Positions 1-8,391 of a stretch of 64,000 bases of DNA are shown here, one piece after another. The translations under genes were made by a program, and so were the position numbers. Within the stretch, counting starts at the first letter, position 1; every line of letters starts with the position of its first letter. Below the pieces are notes generated by a model. The model saw only the letters and a list, made by a program, of their open reading frames with translations, had not been told where the DNA came from and made no database searches. The stretch is taken from NCBI RefSeq assembly GCF_007833795.1, contig NZ_CP032702.1:558001-622000 (forward strand), in the 5' to 3' direction. Origin of the DNA: Candidatus Pantoea soli. Lineage in GTDB: Bacteria > Pseudomonadota > Gammaproteobacteria > Enterobacterales > Enterobacteriaceae.

Positions 1-81
1 AGCCGCTAAGCTGCGGTCGCGCTGCATGAAAATCACCGGATGGGTGCTGAAGCGATGTTCCTGACGCGTGATACCAGCCAT
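1..81 (-). CDS. 5' end of an unidentified, probably Fur-regulated gene (partial)
   Basis: An open frame of 27 codons runs leftward from an ATG at 81 to the window edge without a stop. An AGGAG lies just upstream (complement of 86-90), and a promoter overlapped by a Fur-box-like sequence sits at 113-145. In E. coli the Fur-regulated gene near leuQPV and yjjZ is fhuF (siderophore-iron reductase), so synteny suggests fhuF. The visible N-terminus does not match what I remember of E. coli FhuF, so I leave it unnamed. Confidence 0.4.
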   Translation of the reverse strand, partial: MAGITRQEHRFSTHPVIFMQRDRSLAA

Positions 82-112
82 GCGGCTCCTGCATGAAAAT
101 GGGAAGCGAAAA

Positions 113-145
113 ACAAATGATAATCGTTACCGCTTAACTGAGCAA
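113..145 (-). promoter_or_regulatory. sigma70 promoter overlapped by a Fur-box-like operator
   Basis: On the minus strand there is a -35 TTGCTC (140-145), a 17-nt spacer and a -10 TATCAT (117-122). Positions 113-131 match the 19-bp Fur consensus at 14 positions by my count and cover the -10. The site sits about 35 bp upstream of the partial gene's start codon. Fur with ferrous iron would block this promoter, so the downstream gene is predicted to be induced by iron starvation. Confidence 0.55.
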
Positions 146-195
146 GATCGCAGCAGAGAATAGGTGCAGGGGCAGAGAAGTGCAGGGCGGGCAAC

Positions 196-223
196 CGCGG
201 GCAGCCTCTCCGGCCTGCCCGCG
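196..223 (-). terminator. hairpin just past the diguanylate cyclase stop codon
   Basis: A perfect 9-bp G+C-rich stem (196-204 with 215-223) and 10-nt loop lie immediately downstream of the dgc stop codon on the minus strand. No T-run follows, so intrinsic termination is uncertain; it may instead protect the mRNA 3' end. Confidence 0.35.
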
Positions 224-228
224 CGGTG

Positions 229-1323
229 CTACACCAGGCTGCCGGAAGGCTGGGTCAGCTTTGGCAGCGCTTCCCAGGCGAGGATCGTGTTGCGTCCCTG
301 ATTTTTCGCCACGTACAGCGCGCGGTCAGCATTCGCCACCGCCCGGTCAAAATCATCTTCAAAAATGGGCGCAATACCGGCACTGAGGGTCACGTGGGTG
401 GAAACCTGCGTATTGAAGCGATGCGGAATTTTCAGATCAACCACATGCTGCCGGATGCGCTCGGCCAGTTTCATCGCCATCGAGGCGTTGACGTTAGTCA
501 GCAGCACCAGAAACTCTTCACCGCCGTAGCGGGTGACCACATCTCTGGAACGTACGGCGTCACGAATCGCGACTGAGACCCGCGCCAGCGCCTGATCGCC
601 CATCGCATGACCATAATTGTCGTTGTAGGCTTTGAAGTGGTCGATATCCAGCAGCAGCACGTAATGACTGCCGGCGTGGTTCTCCAGAAGGGTATCCAGA
701 CGGTTTTTCAGCCCGCGCCGGTTATAAAGACCGGTCAGCGGGTCCAGCATACTTAAATCACTGAAACTCTCTTTTTCCTCATACAGCTGGCGCACCAGCC
801 GACGGGTAAAGGTATCAAAGCGGCGGCGCATCAGATGGTGCAGCGAGAAACCAATCAGCGGCAGCGTGATCGTGAAGAGGATGGTCATTAAATGCTGACC
901 GTCATCCAGCAGCAATACGGTGATAACCGGCGGGGTAATATGCAAACAGAATGCGATCAAATAGTCGCTAAGAGCGATGGCGCTGATAAAGAATACGCTC
1001 AGCAGGCTGATAATTAAAAAGCTGCCATCGAAATAAAAAACTTCATGATAGCGATGATCAATATGCCACGCCCAAAGCGCCCCTAATATCAGGGCAACAG
1101 GATTTAACAGCGGAAGTTTCTGTTTGCGCGTGATAATCATCCCTGACAGCAGCGCCACGCTAAAGCCTGTCACCAGTAGCACCGGCGGCGAATACACTGG
1201 CGCAGCACGGCCTGAAAACGGCAGCAGGCAAAACAGCGAAACGGCCACATTTAAAAACAAAAACAGCATGAGCGAGAGCCGATACTTGCTGTGTTTCAAC
1301 TCATCATAAGATTGTAATTTCAT
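229..1323 (-). CDS. membrane-anchored GGDEF diguanylate cyclase
   Basis: The 364-residue protein makes cyclic di-GMP from two GTP. About six hydrophobic segments fill the first ~165 residues, so the sensor part is membrane-embedded. A GGDEF domain follows, with the active-site loop as GGEEF, an accepted functional variant. An RxxD motif (RSRD) ends five residues before GGEEF, the expected inhibitory I-site spacing, so product feedback is likely. No EAL domain is present. The gene stands alone, divergent from the small DUF1435 gene. The stimulus and targets cannot be told from sequence. Confidence 0.9.
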   Translation of the reverse strand: MKLQSYDELKHSKYRLSLMLFLFLNVAVSLFCLLPFSGRAAPVYSPPVLLVTGFSVALLSGMIITRKQKLPLLNPVALILGALWAWHIDHRYHEVFYFDGSFLIISLLSVFFISAIALSDYLIAFCLHITPPVITVLLLDDGQHLMTILFTITLPLIGFSLHHLMRRRFDTFTRRLVRQLYEEKESFSDLSMLDPLTGLYNRRGLKNRLDTLLENHAGSHYVLLLDIDHFKAYNDNYGHAMGDQALARVSVAIRDAVRSRDVVTRYGGEEFLVLLTNVNASMAMKLAERIRQHVVDLKIPHRFNTQVSTHVTLSAGIAPIFEDDFDRAVANADRALYVAKNQGRNTILAWEALPKLTQPSGSLV

Positions 1324-1506
1324 TATTATTAAACTCGTGACAGCCCTGAAATATCAAAGCGCTATCCGCAGGAAATATAGACCCGTGCGGATAGTGAGTA
1401 CATTTTTACTGTGTTGTTAAAAGCGTTATCGGCGGCAATCTAGCATTTTCCAGTAATTCTGTCATCTGACAGACCTGACAGAAAAAAGCGCTACATAATG
1501 AGATTT

Positions 1507-1522
1507 ATTATCATATGATAAT
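1507..1522. promoter_or_regulatory. perfect 16-bp palindrome between divergent genes
   Basis: ATTATCATATGATAAT is a perfect inverted repeat in the 1324-1550 intergenic region, about 30 bp upstream of the small membrane protein gene. Its ATTATC/GATAAT half-sites resemble Fur hexamers but in the opposite arrangement. The right half could also serve as a -10 element. The binding factor is unknown. Nothing else is clear in this gap. Confidence 0.35.
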
Positions 1523-1550
1523 GTAAACGTTTCTCATATGGAGCTGGGTG

Positions 1551-1835
1551 ATGATCTTTGCGATGCTGGCCGCGTGCGGCCTATGGGCGGTGAGCTGGGG
1601 CATGGGCAAGCGACTCGATAGCGGCTGGGGCGTGCTGCTGCCCTGTGCGGCTTTACCGGTGTTTGCATGGTGGGAACCCGGCTTCAGCCAGTGGCGTGGG
1701 GTAATGATCGTGGCGCTGCTGCTGACGGTTGTGATGCTGTTTCACCGCCGGCTGCGGCGTTATCTGCTGCTGCCATCCTGCCTGGCGCTGGCGGGAGGCC
1801 TGGCGGCGGTGTCGATGAACTTTCATCTGCTGTGA
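1551..1835 (+). CDS. small DUF1435-type membrane protein (YjjZ-like)
   Basis: This protein of about 94 residues has three to four hydrophobic stretches and is probably an inner-membrane protein. I chose the ATG at 1551 because GGAG at 1540-1543 gives 7-nt spacing; a GTG at 1548 is the alternative. Position beside the tRNA-Leu genes and rsmC matches E. coli yjjZ, a DUF1435 protein of unknown function, and the composition fits. The family call rests mainly on synteny. Confidence 0.6.
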   Translation: MIFAMLAACGLWAVSWGMGKRLDSGWGVLLPCAALPVFAWWEPGFSQWRGVMIVALLLTVVMLFHRRLRRYLLLPSCLALAGGLAAVSMNFHLL

Positions 1836-1920
1836 GAAGCGCAGAAACGACAAAATCACGCAGCGCGCGATAAGGCATTGGCAAAAACGGAAAAGAGTAA
1901 CCGGGAAGTGAGGACAACAT

Positions 1921-2007
1921 TGGTGCGAAGAGAGGGACTTGAACCCTCACGTCCGTAAGAACACTAACACCTGAAGCTAGCGCGTCTACCAATTCCGCCA
2001 CCTTCGC
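1921..2007 (-). tRNA. tRNA-Leu (anticodon CAG), copy 1
   Basis: Read on the minus strand, this 87-nt gene begins GCGAAGGTGGCGGAATTGG and ends with an encoded CCA. The anticodon loop carries CAG, so it reads CUG, the dominant leucine codon in the surrounding genes. The long class II variable arm is present with a U-G wobble pair. It is distal in a three-gene cluster and matches the E. coli leuQPV family. Confidence 0.97.
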
Positions 2008-2035
2008 ATCGTTGTTGTCTGTTTATATCACCGCA

Positions 2036-2122
2036 TGGTGCGAAGAGAGGGACTTGAACCCTCACGTCCGTAAGAACACTAACACCTGAAGCTAGCGCGT
2101 CTACCAATTCCGCCACCTTCGC
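2036..2122 (-). tRNA. tRNA-Leu (anticodon CAG), copy 2
   Basis: The sequence is identical to the copy at 1921-2007, including the encoded CCA, with a 28-nt spacer between them. It is probably processed from a shared precursor with its neighbours. Confidence 0.97.
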
Positions 2123-2152
2123 GCAGTGCACGCGATATAAACGTTGTGATTA

Positions 2153-2239
2153 TGGTGCGAAGAGAGGGACTTGAACCCTCACGTCCGTAAGGACACTAAC
2201 ACCTGAAGCTAGCGCGTCTACCAATTCCGCCACCTTCGC
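2153..2239 (-). tRNA. tRNA-Leu (anticodon CAG), copy 3, promoter-proximal
   Basis: It differs from the other two copies by one base in the variable arm, where a G-C pair replaces the G-U wobble, so the fold is kept. It is the first gene behind the promoter at 2273-2308. Confidence 0.97.
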
Positions 2240-2272
2240 ATACCGGCAATACATTACAGTATTGCTAACCAC

Positions 2273-2308
2273 GGAGGCGCATTTTAGAGATTTTACTCAT
2301 TGCGTCAA
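2273..2308 (-). promoter_or_regulatory. stable-RNA promoter for the tRNA-Leu cluster
   Basis: On the minus strand: -35 TTGACG (2303-2308), 16-nt spacer, -10 TAAAAT (2281-2286), then a G+C-rich discriminator GCGCCTCC (2273-2280). Such a discriminator is typical of tRNA and rRNA promoters repressed by ppGpp/DksA, so stringent control is inferred. Confidence 0.75.
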
Positions 2309-2383
2309 CACATATTTCGCGACGGTGACACGACTGCTGCAAAAAGCAACGTTTTTACCGTCGCGCATCCGGATTACGGGCAA

Positions 2384-3415
2384 TCAGCGCGCTTTTGCGC
2401 CACGGCCATAGACCGCACGGTACACTTTGAAGCGGCCGGTCTGCGCCAGCACTTCATGGCTGCCAAAGGTTTCATCCAGCACCTGCGGATACGGCAGGAA
2501 GGCATTCGCCACAATACGCATTTCACCGCCGCTGTTCAGATGCTTCACCGCGCCACGAATCAGCGTACTGGCTGCTTCCAGGCTGGTTTGCAGCCCTTCA
2601 TGGAACGGCGGGTTAGAGATAATCAGATCAAAGCGGCCGGTGACATCAGAGAAAACGTTGCTGGCGAATACCTCGCCTTCCAGTCCGTTTGCCGCCAGTG
2701 TCGCCTTGCTCGCCTCTATTGCCGCCGCGTGTACATCACACAGCCACAGACGCACTTTAGGCGAATGCTGCGCCAGGGCGGTGGCCAGCACGCCGCTGCC
2801 GCAGCCGATATCCAGCACTTTCCCTTTGGTATGCGGCGTCAGGGTGGAGAGCAGCAGATCGCTGCCGATATCCAGGCCGTCGCGGCTGAACACGCCCGGC
2901 AGGGTGTGGATAGTCATGCCGTCCAGCTGATAAGTGTTGCCGAACTGGCTGGCGTCGAAGGCTGGCTGCTGTTCCAGCTGGCCGTGATAAAGGCCGCAGC
3001 GACGCGCGCTGTCGATCTTCTCCAGCGTGACCCAGGCTTCCAGCATGCCTTCGGCGCTGCGCACGCCGCTGCGGTTCTCGCCGACGACAAAAATATCGCA
3101 GCCAGCGGGCAGCAGAGAGAGCAGGTTTTGCAGCTGGAACTGCGCTTCCGGTTTGTTCTTCGGCCAGAAATAGACCAGGGTATCGCAGCCTGCGACGTCA
3201 GCGGCTGTGGCCACCAGGCTGTAAACCGCCTGCTCACCGAGGCGACGGCTCAGGTTCTGCCAGTGATGATACTGCTGGGTATGCACGCGGCTTGACGCGG
3301 TTTCCAGCTGGGCGGGCAGGTCATCCTGCAGATCGCCAGCAAAGAGCACATGGCGGGCGGTAAATTCATCACTGTGGCGCAGAATTACTTCGCTGGCCGG
3401 GGTAAAAGCAGACAT
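2384..3415 (-). CDS. rsmC: 16S rRNA (guanine(1207)-N2)-methyltransferase RsmC
   Basis: RsmC transfers a methyl group from S-adenosylmethionine to N2 of G1207 in 16S rRNA, acting on the 30S subunit. The length of 343 residues equals the E. coli protein as I recall it. The N-terminal half is a degenerate methyltransferase-like domain. The C-terminal half has a SAM-binding DIGCGSG loop and the catalytic NPPF tetrapeptide expected of base-N2 methylases. It is divergent from holD, as in E. coli. Confidence 0.95.
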   Translation of the reverse strand: MSAFTPASEVILRHSDEFTARHVLFAGDLQDDLPAQLETASSRVHTQQYHHWQNLSRRLGEQAVYSLVATAADVAGCDTLVYFWPKNKPEAQFQLQNLLSLLPAGCDIFVVGENRSGVRSAEGMLEAWVTLEKIDSARRCGLYHGQLEQQPAFDASQFGNTYQLDGMTIHTLPGVFSRDGLDIGSDLLLSTLTPHTKGKVLDIGCGSGVLATALAQHSPKVRLWLCDVHAAAIEASKATLAANGLEGEVFASNVFSDVTGRFDLIISNPPFHEGLQTSLEAASTLIRGAVKHLNSGGEMRIVANAFLPYPQVLDETFGSHEVLAQTGRFKVYRAVYGRGAKAR

Positions 3416-3521
3416 GGAACGCTCCTGTTAAATCAGAGCGGCGATTATAGTGCTTTGTTGGCGCATGTTCGATGGGTTTGCTAGCATAGCGTCGCATTCT
3501 GGCGGCATAACGGGTAATAGC

Positions 3522-3932
3522 ATGAGTACAAGGCGCGACTGGCTTTTGCAGCAAATGGGGATTATGCAGTACCAGCTGCGGCGTCCGCGGGTGCTGAAAG
3601 GGGAGATCGCGGTGACGCTCAGGCCGGAGACGCGTCTGGTGCTGGTGGCAGAACATGCACCGGACCTGCAGGAGCCGCTGGTGCGTGATGTCCTGCGCAC
3701 GCTGGCGATACAGCCGGCACAGGTGCTGACGCTGACGCCGGAACAGCTGCCGATGCTGCCTGAACAGGTGGATTGCGCCGGCTGGCTGCTGGGCGTCAGC
3801 AGCGACCACCCTTTCAACGGCGTCATCCTTACCAGCGCCGTTTTCAATGAACTGATCAGCAGCGGCGCGGCGAAACGCGCGCTGTGGCAACAGATGTGTA
3901 ACCATGACAGCCATCTCTTTCATCACCCCTGA
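3522..3932 (+). CDS. holD: DNA polymerase III psi subunit HolD
   Basis: Psi (136 residues) links the clamp loader, through chi (HolC), to single-stranded DNA-binding protein during replication. The N-terminal RRDW and LRRP stretches and the C-terminal ALWQQ segment match E. coli HolD as I recall it. The frame extends upstream to 3450, but homology begins at the ATG at 3522, which I chose. The 3' end overlaps rimI by 29 bp, the usual enterobacterial arrangement implying translational coupling. Confidence 0.92.
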   Translation: MSTRRDWLLQQMGIMQYQLRRPRVLKGEIAVTLRPETRLVLVAEHAPDLQEPLVRDVLRTLAIQPAQVLTLTPEQLPMLPEQVDCAGWLLGVSSDHPFNGVILTSAVFNELISSGAAKRALWQQMCNHDSHLFHHP

Positions 3933-4344
3933 AGACCAGCCGCAGCTGCTGGCGATTGAGCGCCGCGCGCACGCGTTTCCCTGGAGCGAACAGACCTTTG
4001 CCAGCAATCAGGGTGAACGCTTTCTGAATTACCGCCTGCAGGCGGACGGCAAACTGGCCGGTTTCGCCATCACGCAGGTGGTGCTGGATGAAGCCTCGCT
4101 GTTTAATATCGCGGTCGATCCGGATTTTCAGCGGCGCGGCTATGGCCGACAGCTGCTGCAGCATCTGATCAGCGAACTGGAAAAGCGCGATGTCATGACG
4201 CTCTGGCTGGAGGTCCGCGCCTCTAATCATGCGGCGATTGCGCTGTATGAGCAGCTGGAGTTTCATCAGGTCAGCGTACGACCCAACTATTACCCCACCG
4301 CCAGCGGACGTGAAGACGCCATCATCATGGCCTTAACGCTGTAG
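3904..4344 (+). CDS. rimI: ribosomal protein S18 alanine N-acetyltransferase RimI
   Basis: This is a GNAT-fold enzyme that acetylates the N-terminal alanine of S18 using acetyl-CoA. Its 146 residues match the family length. The acetyl-CoA loop RRGYGRQLL is visible near residue 80, and the C-terminal region has the typical RPNYY stretch. It starts inside the 3' end of holD and is followed 19 nt later by yjjG, so holD-rimI-yjjG probably form one transcript. Confidence 0.95.
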   Translation: MTAISFITPEDQPQLLAIERRAHAFPWSEQTFASNQGERFLNYRLQADGKLAGFAITQVVLDEASLFNIAVDPDFQRRGYGRQLLQHLISELEKRDVMTLWLEVRASNHAAIALYEQLEFHQVSVRPNYYPTASGREDAIIMALTL

Positions 4345-4363
4345 AGTCTGACCGAGGAGCACT

Positions 4364-5044
4364 ATGTTAAACGACTGGGACTGCATCCTGTTTGATGCAG
4401 ACGATACACTTTTCCATTTTGACGCCTTTGCTGGTTTGCAGCAGATGTTTACCCGCTACGACGTGCACTTTACTGAACAGGATTATGCGGACTACCAGGC
4501 GGTAAATAAGCCGTTGTGGGTGGATTATCAGAACGGCACGATTTCTGCGGTTCAGCTGCAGACACGCCGCTTCACGCTGTGGGGGGAAAAGCTCAGCGTG
4601 GCGCCGGAAGTGCTGAACAGCGACTTCCTGAACGCCATGGCTGAAATCTGCCTGCCACTCGACGGAGCTGCAGCGTTGCTGGAGGCCCTGAAAGGAAAGG
4701 TCAAAATCGCCATTATTACCAACGGGTTCACCGCTCTGCAGCAGGCGCGTCTGGAGCGCACCGGTTTCCGCGATTACTTTGATGCACTGGTGATCTCCGA
4801 ACAGGTGGGCGTGCCCAAACCGGATGCTGCCATTTTCGATCATGCGCTGCAGCTGCTGGGCAATCCGGATCGCAATCGCGTGCTCATGGTCGGCGATACG
4901 CCGGAATCGGATATCCTCGGCGGAATGAATGCCGGGGTGAAAACCTGCTGGATCGACCACGGCACCCGGCCGCTGCCACCCCATATCACGCCCACCTGGC
5001 AGGTTAAAAACCTCCCCGCACTGCAATCCATTCTCACTGCTTAA
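4364..5044 (+). CDS. yjjG: HAD-family pyrimidine 5'-nucleotidase YjjG
   Basis: A 226-residue HAD phosphatase. The N-terminal motif FDADDTLF holds the nucleophile and acid/base aspartates, followed by a helical cap, a motif II threonine (IITNG), a conserved lysine (GVPKPD) and motif III (GDTPESD). The E. coli enzyme dephosphorylates nucleoside monophosphates, with a suggested role against non-canonical pyrimidines. An RBS (GGAG) sits 8 nt upstream. A strong terminator closes the operon. In E. coli prfC follows; here the T6SS region follows. Confidence 0.93.
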   Translation: MLNDWDCILFDADDTLFHFDAFAGLQQMFTRYDVHFTEQDYADYQAVNKPLWVDYQNGTISAVQLQTRRFTLWGEKLSVAPEVLNSDFLNAMAEICLPLDGAAALLEALKGKVKIAIITNGFTALQQARLERTGFRDYFDALVISEQVGVPKPDAAIFDHALQLLGNPDRNRVLMVGDTPESDILGGMNAGVKTCWIDHGTRPLPPHITPTWQVKNLPALQSILTA

Positions 5045-5072
5045 CAATGCTCAACGCTGTTTTTTAGTGAAT

Positions 5073-5106
5073 AAAACCAGCCAGCGCTCTGTCGCTGGTT
5101 TTTTTT
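5073..5106 (+). terminator. intrinsic terminator after yjjG
   Basis: A 9-bp stem AAAACCAGC/GCTGGTTTT (5073-5081 with 5094-5102) continues into a T-run to 5106. It closes the holD-rimI-yjjG unit and insulates it from the T6SS operon. Confidence 0.85.
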
Positions 5107-5919
5107 GCTGCTGGTTTTCTTTACCAACCGATATCAGACCACGCCGCGCATTATCGCTTTGCTCTGGTTAATGGCGCAAAAACCAGTGCCATTTTTTTCA
5201 TGACTTTTTTTAATGAAATTTTGGCTGAAAACCCCTCTCTCATTTACAATCCTTCATGGTTTTAATGATTTCTTAGGAGTATTCCTAATCCGTAGCGCAA
5301 AAGTGACACATATTTGCATTAAAAATCTTTGTTAAGCTTTACTGAATTAACTTCGTCTGCTAGCGGTGCGTTGTAATTTCGTCAGTGTTATGTAAACTTC
5401 CGTCAGGCATTAACAAATGGATGATGATTTTGCACTCGCGGGCAGGTTTTACCTGGCTCGTGCGGTAGCTATGATGTTTCCAGTCTTTTATATGTAGTTG
5501 ATATATCTATATAAATAGCACGCCTGTAAGCAAATGCTGTAAGTTGTTGCTGTTATCTTCTTAATCGAAATCGATTAGTCAGTTTCACTGAACGTGATAG
5601 TTTTTGGACCAGGGATGGCATAAGAAAAGTTGGTTTGTTCCGCACAACACCCGCTTCGCTTAGCAGAAATTCGATCATGTTTCTGATCTTCAGCATGAAA
5701 ATCAGATACCCCTTGTTATTTTCCCTGTCACAAAAACGCCGTCTGACATACTTAATTCAGGCTGATCATTTTTCCAGCGCAGAGTGCGCGCGGCAGCCAG
5801 CGGTTTTTACCGATTGCTTTCTTTACTGGTACTGAATCGCAGCCAGTGAAAACTGTATGCGCGATTCATTGTGCTGTTAACCGGCCTCCGGCCACTTTTA
5901 GGCATTAATGGAACTAAAC
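5107..5919 (+). other. AT-rich non-coding region upstream of the T6SS operon
   Basis: This stretch of about 810 bp has no convincing gene; a 66-codon frame at 5635-5835 lacks coding character. It must hold the promoter of the first T6SS operon. I see an AT-rich block around 5485-5525 and an inverted repeat TAATCG/CGATTA with a 4-bp centre at 5562-5577, which could bind a regulator. I tested for a sigma54 GG-N10-GC pattern and found none with correct spacing. The low G+C contrasts with the flanking genes and would suit H-NS binding. Confidence 0.4.
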
Positions 5920-6498
5920 ATGAAGAAAATGGTGAACCTTCGCATCGCGTTGAGCCTGATGTTTGTTTTTGCTGTGGCGGGCTGTAAAGCGCCGCCGAAA
6001 ATGACCGACGACACGATTGTCAACAGCACGGTGGAGGGTGTGACGTTCAGCCACCGCTATGCGGTGAAGCCGCCGGCGCAGTTCACACCGGTTAATGAGG
6101 CTTATCGCGCGCTTTATCCGGCTTCCATCATGACGCGCCCTGATTTCGGCGGCAAAGTCGTGGATACGCTGAAAAGCGGTGAAACCTACACCGTGATTGG
6201 TCAGGTTGAGAATAACTGGCTGGCGCTGGGCGATGCCGCGCAGGCTGCTGAGCCGCAGGACGATGCCGCGAAAAGCAGCGACAGCAAAACCGCTGCACCG
6301 CAAGCCGCTACTGCACGCCTGATTGGCTATGTGCCGTTCCGCGCCGTGGTGAAAAGCGAACTGTACGATCAGACCCTGAAAGCCGATCAGCCAAAGCGTC
6401 GCGCCCGCGCCAGCAGCAAAAAGAAAACCTGCGTGTCGGTGGATGGCGATAGCAAAGCCTGCCAGAACAGCAACAGCGGCACCTGGATCATTAATTAA
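5920..6498 (+). CDS. SH3-like lipoprotein, first gene of the T6SS operon
   Basis: The protein (about 192 residues) starts with a lipoprotein signal peptide whose lipobox ends VAGC, so it should be a periplasmic lipoprotein. Around residues 80-105 a GETYTVIG...NNWLAL pattern resembles bacterial SH3 domains. An Ala/Ser-rich linker and a basic RRARASSKKK stretch follow, and the tail has two cysteines that may form a disulfide. I chose ATG 5920; an in-frame ATG at 5908 would add four residues. It lies 26 bp before tssJ. Its role is unknown; a link to the outer-membrane or peptidoglycan part of the T6SS is inferred from context. Confidence 0.75.
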   Translation: MKKMVNLRIALSLMFVFAVAGCKAPPKMTDDTIVNSTVEGVTFSHRYAVKPPAQFTPVNEAYRALYPASIMTRPDFGGKVVDTLKSGETYTVIGQVENNWLALGDAAQAAEPQDDAAKSSDSKTAAPQAATARLIGYVPFRAVVKSELYDQTLKADQPKRRARASSKKKTCVSVDGDSKACQNSNSGTWIIN

Positions 6499-6524
6499 TC
6501 GCATGGAGCAGGGAGGGCGGAAGG

Positions 6525-7022
6525 ATGATGACACTCACACGGCTGCGTTATGCATGGTTACCGTTGCTGGCACTGCTGCTGACCGCGTGCAGCAGCCACA
6601 GCCCGGAAGCCGTTGCACGTTATAACCTGCATTTTCAGGCGCATCCGCAGATCAACGGCGGCGCGCCGCTCAAGGTACGGGTGATGCTGCTGACTTCAGA
6701 CGCGGAGTTTATGTCCGCCGATTTCTACTCCCTGCAAAATCAGCCGGCCACTGCCCTCGGCAGCACGCTGCTGAACAATCAGCAGTTTTTCCTGATGGCA
6801 GGCCAGCTGGATAAAACGCTCAATGCCAGAAGTCTGCCGGAAGCGCGCTATATCGGCATTATGGCCGAGTATCAGGCGCTGGACGGCAAAGTCTGGCGTC
6901 TGGCACTGCCGTTCCCGGAGGGTGAAAACAGCGCCTTCTGGCAGTTCTGGAAAAGCAACGACGGCGAGCTGAACGCCCGCATTGTGGCGGATATCAACGG
7001 CCTTCGCGTGGCGAAGCAGTAA
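6525..7022 (+). CDS. tssJ: T6SS outer-membrane lipoprotein TssJ
   Basis: TssJ is the outer-membrane lipoprotein of the TssJLM membrane complex and binds the periplasmic end of TssM. The 165-residue protein has a lipoprotein signal (LLTACSS) and a transthyretin-like beta-rich body typical of the family. A purine-rich GGAGGG precedes the start. The next gene, tssK, begins within 10 bp. Order J-K-L-M is the common T6SS module. Confidence 0.88.
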   Translation: MMTLTRLRYAWLPLLALLLTACSSHSPEAVARYNLHFQAHPQINGGAPLKVRVMLLTSDAEFMSADFYSLQNQPATALGSTLLNNQQFFLMAGQLDKTLNARSLPEARYIGIMAEYQALDGKVWRLALPFPEGENSAFWQFWKSNDGELNARIVADINGLRVAKQ

Positions 7023-7031
7023 AGGATGCCT

Positions 7032-8372
7032 ATGAACAGAGCCGAAAAAGTCGTCTGGACTGAGGGGATGTTTTTACGCCCTCATCATTTTCAGCAATCA
7101 GAAAACTATCTGCACAGCACGCTGCGTGAGTGGGGCCAGTCACAGCGCGCCTACACCTGGGGCTTCTTTGAACTGGAGTTTGATGAGGCGTTGCTGCGTC
7201 AGGGCAAACTGGCGCTGAGTGCCGCCAGTGGCTGCCTGCCCGACGGCACGTTTTTCGCCTTCAGCCAGCCGCAGCACGGCCCCGCGCCACTGGACCTGCC
7301 CGCGAACGTCGACCGCAGCAAAGTGGTGCTGGCGATCCCGGCGCGCCGCAACGGCCGCGAGGCGGTAGCGTTTCAGGACGCGCAGGACTCCCTGGCGCGC
7401 TACCTTGCCTGGGAAGCCGAAGTGGAAGATGACAACGCGCAGGCGGTGGGCACCGCCACCGTCCAGTTTGGCAGGCTGCGACTGCGGCTGATGCTGGAAC
7501 AGGATCTCACCGCAGAGTGGACCGCCATGGGCGTGGCGCAGGTGATTGAAAAGCGCAGCGATAACCACGTGCGTCTTGATAGCGACTACATCCCGCCGAT
7601 GCTGAGCCTTAGCGGCAGCCGTCCGCTGCAAAGCCTGCTGAACGATTTGCACGGGCTGATTCAGCAGCGCAGCCAGCAGCTGAGCCAGCGCACGCCGGGC
7701 ACCGGGCGTTTTAACAGCGCCGACATGGTGGATTTTATGCTGCTGGCCCTGCTGAACCGTCAGCTTGGTCTGCATGCGCATCTGCAACACCTGCCGCTGC
7801 TGCATCCGGAAACGCTGTACAGCCACTGGCTGCAGCTGGCAGCAGAACTCAGCACCTGGATGCCGGCCCGTACGCCGGATACCCTGCCGCTTTACGATCA
7901 TGACGATCTGCACGGCTGTTTCAGCCGGCTGACGCTGCTGCTGCGCCAGGGGCTGTCACAGGTGATGGAAGAGAGTGCTATTCAGCTGCCGCTGACGCAG
8001 CGCTCCCACGGGCTGAATGTGGCCACCGTGCCGGAAAGCAGCATGGTGCGCGAGTTCTGGTTTGTGCTGGCAGTAAAAGCCAGCGTGCCTGCTGAGGCGC
8101 TGAAAACCCACTTCCCGGCGCAGATGAAAGTTGCGCCGGTAACCCGCATTCGCGATCTGGTACAGCTGCAGTTGCCCGGGCTGGCGATGAAAGCGATGCC
8201 GGGCGCACCGCCGCAAATTCCGTGGCATGCCGGTTACAGCTACTTTGAGCTGGATAAAAACAGCGAGCTGTGGAAAGAGATGGAGCGCTCCGGAGCGTTT
8301 GCGCTGCATCTGGCCGGTGAGTTTCCGGGCCTGAACATGGAGTTTTGGGCCATTCGTAGTCAGTCAGAATAA
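7032..8372 (+). CDS. tssK: T6SS baseplate protein TssK
   Basis: TssK trimers connect the phage-like baseplate (TssEFG-VgrG) to the membrane complex through TssL. The N-terminus NRAEKVVWTEGMFLRPHHFQ is the family signature. I prefer ATG 7032 because the AAAGGA at 7021-7026 gives 6-nt spacing; ATG 7026 would add two residues. The length (446 residues) is normal. It is cytoplasmic and in tight succession with tssJ and tssL. Confidence 0.95.
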   Translation: MNRAEKVVWTEGMFLRPHHFQQSENYLHSTLREWGQSQRAYTWGFFELEFDEALLRQGKLALSAASGCLPDGTFFAFSQPQHGPAPLDLPANVDRSKVVLAIPARRNGREAVAFQDAQDSLARYLAWEAEVEDDNAQAVGTATVQFGRLRLRLMLEQDLTAEWTAMGVAQVIEKRSDNHVRLDSDYIPPMLSLSGSRPLQSLLNDLHGLIQQRSQQLSQRTPGTGRFNSADMVDFMLLALLNRQLGLHAHLQHLPLLHPETLYSHWLQLAAELSTWMPARTPDTLPLYDHDDLHGCFSRLTLLLRQGLSQVMEESAIQLPLTQRSHGLNVATVPESSMVREFWFVLAVKASVPAEALKTHFPAQMKVAPVTRIRDLVQLQLPGLAMKAMPGAPPQIPWHAGYSYFELDKNSELWKEMERSGAFALHLAGEFPGLNMEFWAIRSQSE

Positions 8373-8391
8373 TCAAAACTGAGCACGCCGC

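Noticed and set aside
2300..3295. Plus-strand 331-codon frame opposite rsmC
   Set aside because: Antisense to a well-recognised rsmC with correct length and motifs; its composition is not protein-like.
5600..5660. Possible sigma54 promoter (TGGCATAAG...) before the T6SS operon
   Set aside because: The GG and GC dinucleotides do not have the required 10-nt gap; other candidates at about 5170 and 5455 also fail on spacing.
5635..5835. 66-codon frame upstream of the T6SS operon
   Set aside because: No RBS, no recognisable domain, low-complexity hydrophobic/basic mix in an AT-rich regulatory region.
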